A stretch of 64,000 nt of DNA from Streptacidiphilus jeojiense (GCF_000719095.1 NZ_JOEH01000019.1:124001-188000), one strand, 5' to 3'. Numbered from the stretch's first letter, positions 17,188-25,741 are shown. Program-made: numbers and translations. The notes: generated from the sequence alone by a model not told the origin.

Positions 17188-17841
17188 TCAGACCCGGTAG
17201 CCGGAGCCGGGCACGGTGATGATCACCGCGGGCTCGCCGAGCTTGCGGCGCAGCGTCATCACGGTCACCCGGACCACGTTGGTGAACGGGTCGGTGTGCT
17301 CGTCCCAGGCCTTCTCCAGCAGCTGCTCGGCCGAGACGACGGCTCCGTTGGCCCGCATCAGCACCTCCAGCACCGCGAACTCCTTGGGCGCCAGGGCCAC
17401 CGGCTTGCCGTCCCTGAGCACCTCGCGGCGGCCCGGGTCCAGCGAGATCCCCTCCCGCTCCAGGACCGGCGGCAGCGGCGTGGTGGCGCGCCGGCCGAGG
17501 GCGCGCACCCGGGCCACCAGTTCGCTGAAGGCGAACGGCTTGGGGAGGTAGTCGTCCGCGCCCAGCTCCAGGCCCTCGACCCGGTCGCTGATGTCGCCGG
17601 CCGCGGTCAGCATCAGCACCCGGGTCGGCTGGCCCTCCTCGACGATCTTCCTGAGCACGTCGTCGCCGTGCACCAGCGGCAGGTCGCGGTCCAGCACGAC
17701 CACGTCGTAGTCGTTCACCGCCACCCGGTCCAGGGCCGCCTGGCCGTCGTAGACCACGTCCACGGCCATGGCCTCCCGCCGGAGGCCGGTGGCGACGGCA
17801 TCGGCGAGCAACTGCTCGTCCTCGACCACAAGAACCCGCAA
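17188..17841 (-). CDS. cutR: Response regulator CutR (OmpR/PhoB family)
   Basis: 217 residues from the chosen TTG start, matching the length I recall for S. lividans CutR, which begins MRVLVVEDEQLL. An in-frame GTG at 17892 would add 17 poorly conserved residues, and AAGGG lies at a usable distance before the TTG. The receiver domain has the acidic pair E7-D8, phospho-acceptor D51 in VVVLDRDLP and the KPF lysine near 102. The winged-helix domain ends TVMTLRRKLGEPAVIITVPGSGYRV. It acts as a DNA-binding regulator paired with CutS. A direct repeat GTAAA-N6-GTAAG lies 85 bp upstream and may be an autoregulatory site. Confidence 0.88.
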   Translation of the reverse strand: MRVLVVEDEQLLADAVATGLRREAMAVDVVYDGQAALDRVAVNDYDVVVLDRDLPLVHGDDVLRKIVEEGQPTRVLMLTAAGDISDRVEGLELGADDYLPKPFAFSELVARVRALGRRATTPLPPVLEREGISLDPGRREVLRDGKPVALAPKEFAVLEVLMRANGAVVSAEQLLEKAWDEHTDPFTNVVRVTVMTLRRKLGEPAVIITVPGSGYRV

Positions 17842-18219
17842 CGCAGTGGTCCCTTCAAAGAGCACAACCGTGCGACGCCCCAGCCGGGACACCGCTCACA
17901 CCGTTCCATCCTGCCTGGTACGGCGGTAAAGCAGCAGTAAGCGGGCCCCGAACGGGTCGGCCGACCCTCTCGTGGAGGAATCCACCGGAATCGGAGCCAC
18001 CCGCTCCAGGGGTGGCAGACGGGCCGGAAAGATCACGGAAAACGGCCCGTAATTCCCAGGATCGGCGAGGTTTCCGGGAGTTCGGGCGTGGGGAGGACGG
18101 TCTGTACACCCGCGATCACGCTTGCGCCGCAACGCGAGCTCGCACCCGCCCGTCCGTGCGACCTTCCGCACCGGGCTCCGCCCGGGGTCGCCCGAACAAG
18201 AGCAAGGGGGTCTTGCCTC
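17842..18219. other. Divergent promoter region between cutR and a small gene
   Basis: About 380 bp with no credible gene apart from the optional N-terminal extension of cutR. It contains the OmpR-type direct repeat at 17926-17942 and the ribosome site AAGGGGG for the small plus-strand gene. I see nothing else in it. Confidence 0.6.
17926..17942. promoter_or_regulatory. OmpR-type direct repeat upstream of cutR
   Basis: GTAAA-GCAGCA-GTAAGC: two GTAA half-sites spaced 11 bp, the spacing typical of OmpR/PhoB-family dimers. From memory the CutR motif in S. coelicolor is a GTAAA-N6-GTAAAC direct repeat. The site is 85 bp upstream of the cutR start and could mediate autoregulation. Confidence 0.45.
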
Positions 18220-18402
18220 ATGGACGCCTTCACCGCCGGCATCCTTCAGCGCATAAGGAACGCCGAGATGGACCTGCACCGCGCCCAGGAGTCGGGGGAC
18301 GACTTCCTGGCCGAGGTCGAGCAGTCCGAGCTCGACGACCTGCACCGGCTCGCCGCGGAACACGGCATCTCGGTGGCCCAGCCCGAAGCGCACGCCGCCT
18401 GA
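18220..18402 (+). CDS. Small conserved hypothetical protein
   Basis: 60 residues, MDAFTAGILQRIRNAEMDLH..., predicted almost wholly alpha-helical with an acidic middle (QESGDDFLAEVEQSELDDLH). No membrane segment, cysteine or known motif. The ATG is preceded by AAGGGGG nine bases upstream, and a strong terminator follows 59 bp after the stop, so it is a complete one-gene transcript divergent from cutR. A short coiled-coil adaptor is conceivable, but no function can be named. Confidence 0.72.
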   Translation: MDAFTAGILQRIRNAEMDLHRAQESGDDFLAEVEQSELDDLHRLAAEHGISVAQPEAHAA

Positions 18403-18460
18403 CGCTGCGCTTTCCCCTCACACCCCACCCACCACCCACCCTCGCCCACAGACCTCAGAT

Positions 18461-18493
18461 GCCCCGGACAGCAGGACCCGTCCGGGGCGTTTT
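18461..18493 (+). terminator. Intrinsic terminator after the small gene
   Basis: Perfect 9-bp stem GCCCCGGAC/GTCCGGGGC with a 10-base loop, followed by GTTTT. Confidence 0.85.
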
Positions 18494-18525
18494 GGTGTCC
18501 GGCTGCGGCGTGTGCATGGCTTGGC

Positions 18526-18607
18526 GCGCAGTTCCCCGCGCCCCTGGATGGTGCAACTTGCCCACAGTGCGCCAGTTGCAGCCCCCTAGGGGCGCGGGGA
18601 ACTGCGC
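18526..18607. repeat. Dispersed palindrome, copy 2 (full inverted repeat)
   Basis: A left arm GCGCAGTTCCCCGCGCCCCT (18526-18545) and its exact complement (18588-18607) flank a 42-bp centre. The centre itself contains the nested inverted pair TGCAACT (18552-18558) and AGTTGCA (18574-18580). The element lies between convergent genes, immediately beside the stop of the inositol-phosphatase-like gene. It could form a large hairpin in either transcript. Confidence 0.85.
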
Positions 18608-18615
18608 GGCCAGCC

Positions 18616-19425
18616 CTAGTCGTGCCAGGCGCCGAGTTCCTCCAGAAGTTGCTGCAACGGCTCGAAGAGGCCGGACGGGGCCGCTACGGTGAGTTCGGTG
18701 GAGGCGGGGTCCCCCGGACGCCCCCCGGTCAGCGCCCCCGCCTCCGTGGCGATCAGGACCCCGGCCGCGTGGTCCCACGGGTTGAGCCCGCGCTCGAAGT
18801 AGCCGTCGAGCCGTCCCGCGGCGACGTCGCACAGGTCGATCGCGGCCGAGCCGGCCCGCCGGATGTCCCGCAGCCTGGGCACCAGCTCGCGGACCACCTC
18901 GGCCTGCCGGACCCGGCGCTCGCGCAGGTACCCGAAGCCCGTGCCGACCAGTGCCTGACCCATCTCCGGGGCTTCCCCGCAGCGCAGTTGACGGCCGTTC
19001 AGGAAGGCCCCGCCGCCCCGCACCGCCTGCACGGTCTCACCGCGCGGCGGCACCTCGACCACGCCGACCAGGGTCCGCCCGTCAAGCTCGGCGGCGATGC
19101 TGACCGACCAGGCGGGGAGGCCGTAGAGGTAGTTCACCGTCCCGTCCAGCGGGTCGATCACCCAGCGGACGCCGGTGCTGCCGGCGCGGGAGGCGCCCTC
19201 CTCGCCGAGCAGGCCGTCCTCGGGGCGGCGGTCCATGATCAGCTCGGTGATCAGCTTCTCGGCGGCGAGGTCCATCTCGGTGACCACGTCGACCGAGCTG
19301 GACTTGGTCGCGGCGACGCCCAGGTCGTCCGGGCGGCCGTCGCGCAGCAGCACCCCGGCCCGGCTCGCGGCCTCCAGGGCCAGGTCGAGGAGTTCGGCCT
19401 TCAGCTCGTCCATCAGGTCGTCCAT
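18616..19425 (-). CDS. Inositol-monophosphatase-family phosphatase
   Basis: 269 residues. Mg2+-dependent, Li+-sensitive-type sugar or inositol phosphatase fold. Metal-site motifs are GEEG (74-77), WVIDPLDGTVNY (88-99) and NPWDHAAG near the C-terminus. The chosen ATG lies 7 bp after the ferrochelatase stop, so the two are probably co-transcribed; another ATG four codons later is possible. Family members act on inositol-1-phosphate, histidinol-phosphate, fructose-1,6-bisphosphate or 3'-phosphoadenosine phosphate. Inositol monophosphate is relevant here because mycothiol synthesis needs inositol, but the substrate is not decided by sequence. Confidence 0.88.
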   Translation of the reverse strand: MDDLMDELKAELLDLALEAASRAGVLLRDGRPDDLGVAATKSSSVDVVTEMDLAAEKLITELIMDRRPEDGLLGEEGASRAGSTGVRWVIDPLDGTVNYLYGLPAWSVSIAAELDGRTLVGVVEVPPRGETVQAVRGGGAFLNGRQLRCGEAPEMGQALVGTGFGYLRERRVRQAEVVRELVPRLRDIRRAGSAAIDLCDVAAGRLDGYFERGLNPWDHAAGVLIATEAGALTGGRPGDPASTELTVAAPSGLFEPLQQLLEELGAWHD

Positions 19426-19432
19426 GGTCAGG

Positions 19433-20578
19433 TCAGTCCGTCCAGTCGGCACCGGCCGCGGCCGGAAGGGGATTGCGGAACGCCGGGCAGCAGTCCGCAG
19501 GGCATACGTCGTGGCTCGGGCCCAGCGCGCCCAGCGCGCAGCGCGCCGGGCGCTCACCGCGTGCGCTCGCGGCGCGTTCCAGTACGAGGTCGCGCACGGC
19601 CGCGGCGAAGCGCGGGTCCGCGCCGACGGTGCGGGCCCGGGAGACCGGCAGTCCCAGCTCGGCGGCCTTCTCGGCGGCCTGGGTGTCGAGGTCGTAGACG
19701 ACCTCCATGTGGTCCGAGACGAAGCCGATCGGCACCATCACCACCGCCGGGGCGCCTGCGGTCGCCTGTGACTCCAGGTGGTCGCAGATGTCGGGCTCCA
19801 GCCAGGGCGTCTGCGGGGAGCCGCTGCGGCTCTGGTAGACCAGCTCCCACTCCCGCCCGGCCACCCCGGTCTCCTTGGCCACCGCCTCGGCGACCAGCCG
19901 CGCCGTCTCCAGGTGCTGCGCCACATAGGCTCCGCCCGGCATCCCCCGCGCCGGATCGTCGGGGGCGCCCGAGGTGTCCGCCAGCGCATTGGGGATGGAG
20001 TGGGTGGTGAACGCCAGCCGCGCGCCGTCGCGCACGCCCTCCGGGAGCTCCGCCAGTGCGGCCAGGGTGTTGTCGATCATCGGTTCGACGAAGCCCGGGT
20101 GGTTGTAGAAGTTGCGCAGCTTGTCCAGCCGCAGCTCGGCGGCGCCCGGCGCGCCCTCCTCCCGCAGCCGGGTCAGCGCCGCGGCCAGGTTCTCCCGGTA
20201 CTGGCGGCATCCCGAGTAGTTGGCGTAGGCGCTGGTGGCCAGCACCAGCACCCGGCGCCGGCCGTCGGCCGCCAGCTCGCGCAGGGTGTCCACCAGGTAG
20301 GGGGCCCAGTTCCGGTTGCCCCAGTAGACCGGCAGGTCGAGCCCCTGGCCGGCCAGGTCGGCGCGGAGCGCCGCCAGCAGTTCGCGGTTCTGCGCGTTGA
20401 TCGGGCTGACCCCGCCGAAGAGGAAGTAGTGCTGCCCGACCTCGGCCAGCCGCTCGCGCGGGATGCCGCGGCCCCGGGTCACGTTCTCCAGGAACGGCAC
20501 CACGTCCTCCGGTCCCTCCGGACCGCCGAAGGAGAGCAGCAGCAGGGCGTCATAGGGACTGGTACGTGCATCGGACAT
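19433..20578 (-). CDS. cpfC: Coproporphyrin III ferrochelatase (CpfC, formerly HemH)
   Basis: 381 residues. Inserts Fe2+ into coproporphyrin III in the actinobacterial and Firmicutes coproporphyrin-dependent heme route. Core features: [15 protein letters not shown] at the N-terminus, FTTHSIP with the catalytic histidine, and [16 protein letters not shown], then [16 protein letters not shown] with the second-site His/Glu. Cysteines in YSGCRQY and in the C-terminal [18 protein letters not shown] match the four-cysteine pattern that binds a [2Fe-2S] cluster in actinobacterial ferrochelatases. Cotranscribed with the inositol-phosphatase-like gene. The divergent MFS gene starts 111 bp away. Confidence 0.93.
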   Translation of the reverse strand: MSDARTSPYDALLLLSFGGPEGPEDVVPFLENVTRGRGIPRERLAEVGQHYFLFGGVSPINAQNRELLAALRADLAGQGLDLPVYWGNRNWAPYLVDTLRELAADGRRRVLVLATSAYANYSGCRQYRENLAAALTRLREEGAPGAAELRLDKLRNFYNHPGFVEPMIDNTLAALAELPEGVRDGARLAFTTHSIPNALADTSGAPDDPARGMPGGAYVAQHLETARLVAEAVAKETGVAGREWELVYQSRSGSPQTPWLEPDICDHLESQATAGAPAVVMVPIGFVSDHMEVVYDLDTQAAEKAAELGLPVSRARTVGADPRFAAAVRDLVLERAASARGERPARCALGALGPSHDVCPADCCPAFRNPLPAAAGADWTD

Positions 20579-20617
20579 GGGTCCGATCCTGCCACTAGCG
20601 GCCCGGTGGTTATTCGA

Positions 20618-20663
20618 TTGACCACCCCCGTAAGCTGTGTAAGTTCCTCATAACCCTTACGGG
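20618..20663 (+). promoter_or_regulatory. Promoter and inverted repeat between cpfC and the MFS gene
   Basis: TTGACC (20618-20623), a 16-bp spacer and TAAGTT (20640-20645) form a plausible housekeeping promoter for the MFS gene. An inverted repeat CCCGTAAG (20627-20634) and CTTACGGG (20656-20663) overlaps it and may be an operator. It lies in the divergent 111-bp region, so it could also affect cpfC. Confidence 0.45.
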
Positions 20664-20689
20664 TCTTTCGCACAGTCAGTTGGAGCACC

Positions 20690-21925
20690 GTGCTGTCCAC
20701 CTACCGCCGGATCTTCGACGCCCCCGGGAGCCTGGCCTTCTCCGCCGCCGGCTTCGTCTCCCGCATGCCGTTGTCGATGACCGGCATCGGCGTCGTCACC
20801 ATGCTCTCGACCCTGCGCGGCGACTACGGTCTGGCCGGGGCGGTCTCGGCGACGCTGGCGCTGTCCGCCGCCGCCCTGGGGCCGCAGGTCTCGCGCCAGG
20901 TGGACCGGTACGGGCAGGCCCGGGTGATCCTCCCGGCCACCGGGATCACCGTGGCCGCCATGGGCGTGCTGCTGCTCTGCGCCCGGTTCGACGCGCCGGC
21001 CTGGACCCTGTTCGCGGCGGCAGTCCCGGCCGGCTGCATGCCGAGCATGGGGTCGCTGGTCCGGGCCCGCTGGGCGCTGATCTACCGGGGTTCGCCGAAC
21101 CTGCACACCGCCTACGCCTTCGAGTCGGTGGTGGACGAGATCGTCTTCATCATCGGCCCGATCCTCTCGGTCGGGCTGTGCACCGCGATCTTCCCCGAGG
21201 CCGGGCCGCTGGTCGCGACGGTGCTGCTGCTGACCGGGGTACTGCTGTTCGCGGCCCAGCGCGGCACCGAGCCGCCGCTGCACCCGGTCTCGGTGCAGCG
21301 CTCCGGATCGGCGCTGCGCACCCCCGGGATGTGGGTGCTGGTGCTGACCTTCGTCGGTGTGGGGACCATCTTCGGCTCGGTGGACGTGGTCACCGTGGCC
21401 TTCGCCGACCACCTGCACCACAAGGCGCTCTCCAGCGTCGTGCTGGCGGTATACGCGCTCGGCTCCTGCGTCGCCGGCATCGTCTTCGGCGCGCTGAAAC
21501 TGCACGGCCCCTTGTCCAGGAGGTTCCTGCTGGGGATCCTCACCATGGCGGTGAGTATGCTGCCCCTCCTATTCGTGAAGAACCTCGTGGCCCTGGCAGC
21601 GGCACTGTTCGTCGCCGGGCTGTCCATCTCCCCCACCATGGTCACCACCATGGGGCTGGTGGAACGGATCGTCCCCGCCTCCAAGCTCACCGAGGGGATG
21701 ACCTGGACCACCACGGGCCTCGCCGTCGGCGTCGCCCTCGGCTCCTCGGCGGCCGGTTGGGTGGTGGACGGGGCGGGCGCGGCGGCCGGTTACTGGGTGA
21801 CCGTGACGGCCGGCGGCTTCGCCGCAGCCACGGCGTTCCTCGGGTCACGCCGACTCAGGTCGGCACCGGAACAGCAGGAGCGTGCACATGTCGACGACGA
21901 CCAGCGGCAGCCCCAACCCGGCTAG
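20690..21925 (+). CDS. MFS transporter
   Basis: 411 residues with about 12 hydrophobic segments; no long insert or extra domain. The first cytoplasmic loop has a degenerate MFS signature (QVDRYGQARVILP). The GTG start has TTGGAGCACC directly upstream. The last 38 bp overlap the start of the FAD-oxidase gene, whose ribosome site lies inside this gene, so expression is coupled. The hydrophilic end (QQERAHVDDDQRQPQPG) looks like a by-product of that overlap. The substrate is unknown; linkage to an FAD-linked sugar-lactone oxidase gives only a weak hint. Confidence 0.85.
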   Translation: MLSTYRRIFDAPGSLAFSAAGFVSRMPLSMTGIGVVTMLSTLRGDYGLAGAVSATLALSAAALGPQVSRQVDRYGQARVILPATGITVAAMGVLLLCARFDAPAWTLFAAAVPAGCMPSMGSLVRARWALIYRGSPNLHTAYAFESVVDEIVFIIGPILSVGLCTAIFPEAGPLVATVLLLTGVLLFAAQRGTEPPLHPVSVQRSGSALRTPGMWVLVLTFVGVGTIFGSVDVVTVAFADHLHHKALSSVVLAVYALGSCVAGIVFGALKLHGPLSRRFLLGILTMAVSMLPLLFVKNLVALAAALFVAGLSISPTMVTTMGLVERIVPASKLTEGMTWTTTGLAVGVALGSSAAGWVVDGAGAAAGYWVTVTAGGFAAATAFLGSRRLRSAPEQQERAHVDDDQRQPQPG

Positions 21926-23243
21926 CCGGGCCGCCAGCAGCGCTGCCCCGGGCGCCTGGAGCAACTGGGCCGGCAACCAGACCGCCCGGCCCCGCCGCAC
22001 CGTCTCCCCCGCCTCGGTCGAGGAGCTGGCCGCCGCCGTGCGCGCCGCGGCCGAGGACGGGCAGCCGGTCAAGGCCGTCGGCAGCGGACACTCCTTCACC
22101 GCCATCGCCGCCACCGACGGCGTCCTGGTGAGCCCGGAGCGGCTGACCAAGGTCCGGGAGATCGACCACAAGGGCGGTACCGTCACCGTCGAGTCGGGCC
22201 TGCCGCTGGAGAAGCTCAACGTGCTGCTGGAGCACGCCGGCCTGGCCCTGACCAACATGGGCGACATCATGGTGCAGACCGTCGCCGGCGCGACCAGCAC
22301 CGGCACCCACGGCACCGGACGCGCCTCGGGCTCGCTGGCGGCCCAGATCAAGGCCCTGGAGATAGTCCTGGCCGACGGCACGGTGACCCGCTGCTCCCCG
22401 ACCGAGAACGCGGAGCTGTTCGCCGGGGCCCGGCTCGGCCTGGGCGCGCTGGGCGTGGTCAGCGCGATCACCTTCGGGGTGGAGCCGGCCTTCCAACTCA
22501 CCGCCTTCGAGCAGCCGATGTCCTTCAGCGAGGTGACCGGCCGCTTCGACGAGCTGGTGACCGACAACGAGCACTTCGAGTTCTACTGGTTCCCGCACAC
22601 CGAGGGCTGCTCCACCAAGCGCAACAACCGCAGCGAGGGCCCCGCGGCTCCGCTGACCCCGTTCCGGAAGTGGCTGGACGACGAGTTCATCTCCAACACC
22701 GTCTGGGAGGGCGCCTGCCGGGTCGGCCGCCGCTTCCCCGGCACCATCCCGGGCATCGCGAGGATCGCCAGCAAGGCCTGGTCCGAGCGCACCTACACGG
22801 ACGTCTCCTACAAGGTGTTCACCAGCCCGCGCCGGGTGCGCTTCGTGGAGATGGAGTACGCGGTGCCGCGCGAGGCCGCGACGACCGTGCTGCGCGAGCT
22901 GAAGGCACTGGTGGACCGCTCCGGCTGGAGGATCAGCTTCCCGGTCGAGGTCCGCGTCGCCCCCGCCGACGACCTGTGGATGTCGACCGCGAGCGAGCGC
23001 GACACCGCGTACATCGCGGTGCACCTCTACCGGGGGACGACCGACCCCGGCTACTTCACCGAGGTGGAGAAGATCATGACGGCGCACCAGGGCCGCCCGC
23101 ACTGGGGCAAGCTGCACACCCGCGACGCCGAGTACCTGGCCGGGGTGTACCCGCACTTCGCCGAGTTCACCGCACTGCGCGACAAGGTCGACCCCGAGCG
23201 CCGCTTCGGCAACGACTACCTGCGCAGGGTGCTCGGCGCCTGA
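21888..23243 (+). CDS. FAD-linked sugar-1,4-lactone oxidase
   Basis: 451 residues. The N-terminal FAD-binding domain (about 30-200) contains GSGHSFT with H68, the histidine that carries covalent FAD in aldonolactone oxidases, and TSTGTHGTG. The C-terminal half is an ALO-type domain ending DPERRFGNDYLRRVLG. Family members oxidise L-gulono- or D-arabinono-1,4-lactone or alditols with O2 as acceptor. The ATG has AGGAG seven bases upstream, inside the end of the MFS gene (38-bp overlap). A GTG two codons earlier is also in frame. The exact substrate cannot be told from sequence. Confidence 0.88.
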   Translation: MSTTTSGSPNPASRAASSAAPGAWSNWAGNQTARPRRTVSPASVEELAAAVRAAAEDGQPVKAVGSGHSFTAIAATDGVLVSPERLTKVREIDHKGGTVTVESGLPLEKLNVLLEHAGLALTNMGDIMVQTVAGATSTGTHGTGRASGSLAAQIKALEIVLADGTVTRCSPTENAELFAGARLGLGALGVVSAITFGVEPAFQLTAFEQPMSFSEVTGRFDELVTDNEHFEFYWFPHTEGCSTKRNNRSEGPAAPLTPFRKWLDDEFISNTVWEGACRVGRRFPGTIPGIARIASKAWSERTYTDVSYKVFTSPRRVRFVEMEYAVPREAATTVLRELKALVDRSGWRISFPVEVRVAPADDLWMSTASERDTAYIAVHLYRGTTDPGYFTEVEKIMTAHQGRPHWGKLHTRDAEYLAGVYPHFAEFTALRDKVDPERRFGNDYLRRVLGA

Positions 23244-23266
23244 CGCCGGGGCCCGGAGCCCGGGGG

Positions 23267-24136
23267 CTACGGCGTCGCGGTCGAGGACGCCGTGGCGCCG
23301 GCGCCGGCAGCCGGGTCGGCGGTGCCACTGGCAGCGGTCGACGGCGTGGACGACGCCGAGGCCGAGGCGGAGGGGGCGGTGCTGGCGCTCGCCGAGGCGG
23401 ACGGGGTCGGCGTACTCGCGGCGGCCGAGCTGCTGGGAGTGGCGGACGGATCGGTGCCGGAGCCGGTACCGGTGCTGCCGCCGGACGGCGTCGCCGCTGC
23501 CGAGCCGCCCTGGCCGGGGGTCTGTGAGGGGCTCCCGCCGACGCCGTCGGACGACCCGGAACCGCCGGTGCCGCCCCACACGGTGGTGCCCACGGTCTGC
23601 CCGGTGGCGAACTCGGTGATCGCGATCGGGGTCATCGCCAGCACGAACACCAGGCCGCTGACCAGGGCGTAGAACTTCCAGGTCCGCTTCCTCGCGGGCT
23701 TCCCGCCCTTGTAGACGGTGACCGACTCGTTCTCCGCCGGCGGGGCGACCTGCGCCATCATCCGGGTGTGCTCGCCGCCGGGGTCGAACGGATCGAACTG
23801 CGCGGTCGCGGCGGCCCCGTCCTTGTCGAACGCCACCACGGCGTCCGCCCTGCGGGCCGCCGCCCACTCCTCCGGCGTCTGCGCCGCCTCGACCACGGCC
23901 GGCACCCGGCTGCGGATCTCCTCGCCGGTCCGGCGGAAGACGTGCTGGAAGACCGCGCTGCCGCAGGTGGCGCCGATGCTGACCACGGCAGCGCCGATGA
24001 TCGTCCCGGCCACGCCCAGGCTGGACGCAAGGATCGCGGCGCCCACGGCGGCCAGCGCACTGGCCGCCACCTGTATGAGACTCAGATCGAGGGACTTTCG
24101 CCCCTTGCTTGCCTGCCTTTGGTCCTGCTCCTGCAT
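23267..24136 (-). CDS. Membrane protein with a long Ser/Thr/Ala/Pro tail
   Basis: 289 residues from an ATG with AAAAGGGG just upstream. A short charged start (MQEQDQRQASKGRKS) precedes a Gly/Ala-rich membrane region (about 23-60), a cytoplasmic part with RTGEEIRSRVPAVVEAAQTP, then a second membrane helix (FYALVSGLVFVLAMTPIAI, about 152-170). The last 115 residues are nearly all Ser, Thr, Ala, Gly and Pro, probably extracellular and wall-spanning. This plan is common in streptomycete envelope proteins of unknown role. It is convergent with the oxidase gene (23-bp gap) and divergent from sepH. Confidence 0.7.
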   Translation of the reverse strand: MQEQDQRQASKGRKSLDLSLIQVAASALAAVGAAILASSLGVAGTIIGAAVVSIGATCGSAVFQHVFRRTGEEIRSRVPAVVEAAQTPEEWAAARRADAVVAFDKDGAAATAQFDPFDPGGEHTRMMAQVAPPAENESVTVYKGGKPARKRTWKFYALVSGLVFVLAMTPIAITEFATGQTVGTTVWGGTGGSGSSDGVGGSPSQTPGQGGSAAATPSGGSTGTGSGTDPSATPSSSAAASTPTPSASASASTAPSASASASSTPSTAASGTADPAAGAGATASSTATP

Positions 24137-24612
24137 TACGCCCCTTTTATGCGCCTTTCTCCAACTTGTACAAGGTACGACCGTTCGAAGGCACGAACAG
24201 GTTCCAGCCAGTGCGAAGGTGTGAAGATGATCACCGTCCGCCGGTCGGTCGACCGCCATCGGAGTGGCGACCCTTGAGAATCCCGTGATTCAGGGGAGAC
24301 TTGGGCAGCGAGCCGCGACACCCGGGACTCACGAATGGAGTAGTGTTCGTGACACCCGACTGCGGGTCACCTCGGCGTGCCGTTCTTGGAATCGATCCCC
24401 TCGGGATCAACTCCGGGGGCGGAGGCGGCTTCCGGAGACATTCAGGAGCCAGAGGCTGAGAAAGATTACCGTGCCATACCGGTGAGTCGCGGATAGGGGC
24501 CGACGCACCGGGTAACTCTGCAATGTTGTGGTCGGCCGCCCGTCGGCAGGTCACACTCGTTACGGGAGCAGCGACGCAGGTGACGTCGGCAGGCACCACC
24601 CGGGAGGTAACC
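24137..24612. other. Long divergent promoter region before sepH
   Basis: About 475 bp without a credible gene. It holds two GACACCCG motifs (24317 and 24351) around a TAGTGT hexamer, a small hairpin GATCCC-CTC-GGGATC (about 24395-24409), and the ribosome site GGGAGG for sepH. The length suggests extended regulation or a structured leader. I do not recognise a riboswitch class. Confidence 0.6.
24317..24358 (+). promoter_or_regulatory. Paired GACAC motifs (possible WhiA sites) before sepH
   Basis: GACACCCG occurs at 24317-24324 and 24351-24358, 34 bp apart in direct orientation, with TAGTGT at 24341-24346 as a possible -10 element. GACAC is the core of the WhiA-binding motif in Streptomyces (recalled), and sporulation-division genes are its targets. 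Five-base motifs are frequent by chance, so this is tentative. Confidence 0.35.
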
Positions 24613-25647
24613 GTGCCCGAACTGCGTGTCGTAGCCGTCAGCAATGACGGCTCACGACTGGTGCTCAAGGCCGCCGACTCGACGGAATACTTCCTTCCGA
24701 TTGACGAACGGCTGCGCGCCGCCGTGCGCGGCGACCGCCCGCGGCTGGGCCAGATCGACGTCGAGAGCCACCTCCGTCCGCGCGACATCCAGGCCCGGAT
24801 AAGGGCCGGGGCCAGTGCCGAGGAGGTCGCCCAGCTCGCCGGGATCTCGGTGGAGCGGGTCCGTCGCTTCGAGGGTCCGGTGCTGGCCGAGCGCGCCTTC
24901 ATGGCCGAGCGCGCCCGCAAGACCTCGGTGCGCCGCCAGGGCGAGAGCACCGGTCCCCAGCTCGGTGACGCGGTCGCCGAGCGGCTGCTGCTGCGCGGCG
25001 CCGAGAAGGACAGCCACAGCTGGGACTCCTGGCGCCGCGAGGACAACACCTGGGAGATCGCCCTGGTCTTCCGGGTCGGCGGCCAACCGCAGCAGGCCCG
25101 CTGGACCTACGACCCGCCGCGGCGGCTGGTGCAGCCGCTGGACGACGAGGCCCGCTCGCTGATCGGCGAGAGCCCGCAGCGGGTCGAGGAGGAACCGACC
25201 TTCCCGTTCAAGCCCAGGATCGCCCGACTCCCCGGAGCCGACCGCGGTATGGGCATGCGCCCGATGGCACCCGAGCGCCCGCCGATGCGGGCGCCGGAAC
25301 GTCCGGAGCGGCCTCCGGTGGAGGCACCGCAGGCCCCGGCACCGGCCGTGGCGGAGGCCCGGGACTCGCTGACCAGCCTGCTGGACGTGGCCGCACCGCA
25401 GCCGGCGCCGCTGGCGGCCGAACCGGTCGAGCCTGCGGCGGAGGCGGCGGAACCCGCCGCGGCGGCGGGCGCGGGGGCCGCGTACGCGGACATCCTGATG
25501 CCCCGTGCGGCGGCGCCGCACCGTGATCGGCTGATCGGCAGCACGGACCGTCAGGCCGAGGCGGACGGCGTCCGCCCCGGCCGCAGGGCGGCTGTGCCGA
25601 GCTGGGACGAGATCGTCTTCGGCACCCGCCGCAAGAAGCAGGACTGA
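24613..25647 (+). CDS. sepH: Cell-division regulator SepH
   Basis: 344 residues. The N-terminal DUF3071 domain begins MPELRVVAVSNDGSRLVLKA and contains a helix-turn-helix-like segment (GASAEEVAQLAGISVERVRR, about 78-97). It continues to FRVGGQPQQARWTYDPPRRLVQPLDDEAR, then a long Pro/Ala-rich linker and a short conserved C-terminal stretch (PSWDEIVFGTRRKKQ). In Streptomyces and mycobacteria SepH binds FtsZ and stimulates filament assembly at division sites (recalled). The GTG start has GGGAGG five bases upstream. An earlier ATG at 24523 would add an unconserved leader. It is monocistronic. Confidence 0.88.
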   Translation: MPELRVVAVSNDGSRLVLKAADSTEYFLPIDERLRAAVRGDRPRLGQIDVESHLRPRDIQARIRAGASAEEVAQLAGISVERVRRFEGPVLAERAFMAERARKTSVRRQGESTGPQLGDAVAERLLLRGAEKDSHSWDSWRREDNTWEIALVFRVGGQPQQARWTYDPPRRLVQPLDDEARSLIGESPQRVEEEPTFPFKPRIARLPGADRGMGMRPMAPERPPMRAPERPERPPVEAPQAPAPAVAEARDSLTSLLDVAAPQPAPLAAEPVEPAAEAAEPAAAAGAGAAYADILMPRAAAPHRDRLIGSTDRQAEADGVRPGRRAAVPSWDEIVFGTRRKKQD

Positions 25648-25669
25648 CACGCTTTTGGTTTTTGCCTTT

Positions 25670-25741
25670 AGGGGCGCGGGGAACTGCGCGACCAGCCCTC
25701 TACGGAGGTGCATGGTTGGCAGCGCAGTTCCCCGCGCCCCT
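25670..25741. repeat. Dispersed palindrome, copy 3 (full inverted repeat)
   Basis: AGGGGCGCGGGGAACTGCGC (25670-25689) and its exact complement (25722-25741) surround a 32-bp centre, between the convergent ends of sepH and the sulfurtransferase gene. The arms are in the opposite order to copy 2. Confidence 0.85.

Noticed and set aside
24380..24540. Cyclic-di-AMP or other known riboswitch before sepH
   Set aside because: The leader is long and has small hairpins, but I could not match conserved core nucleotides of any class I know.
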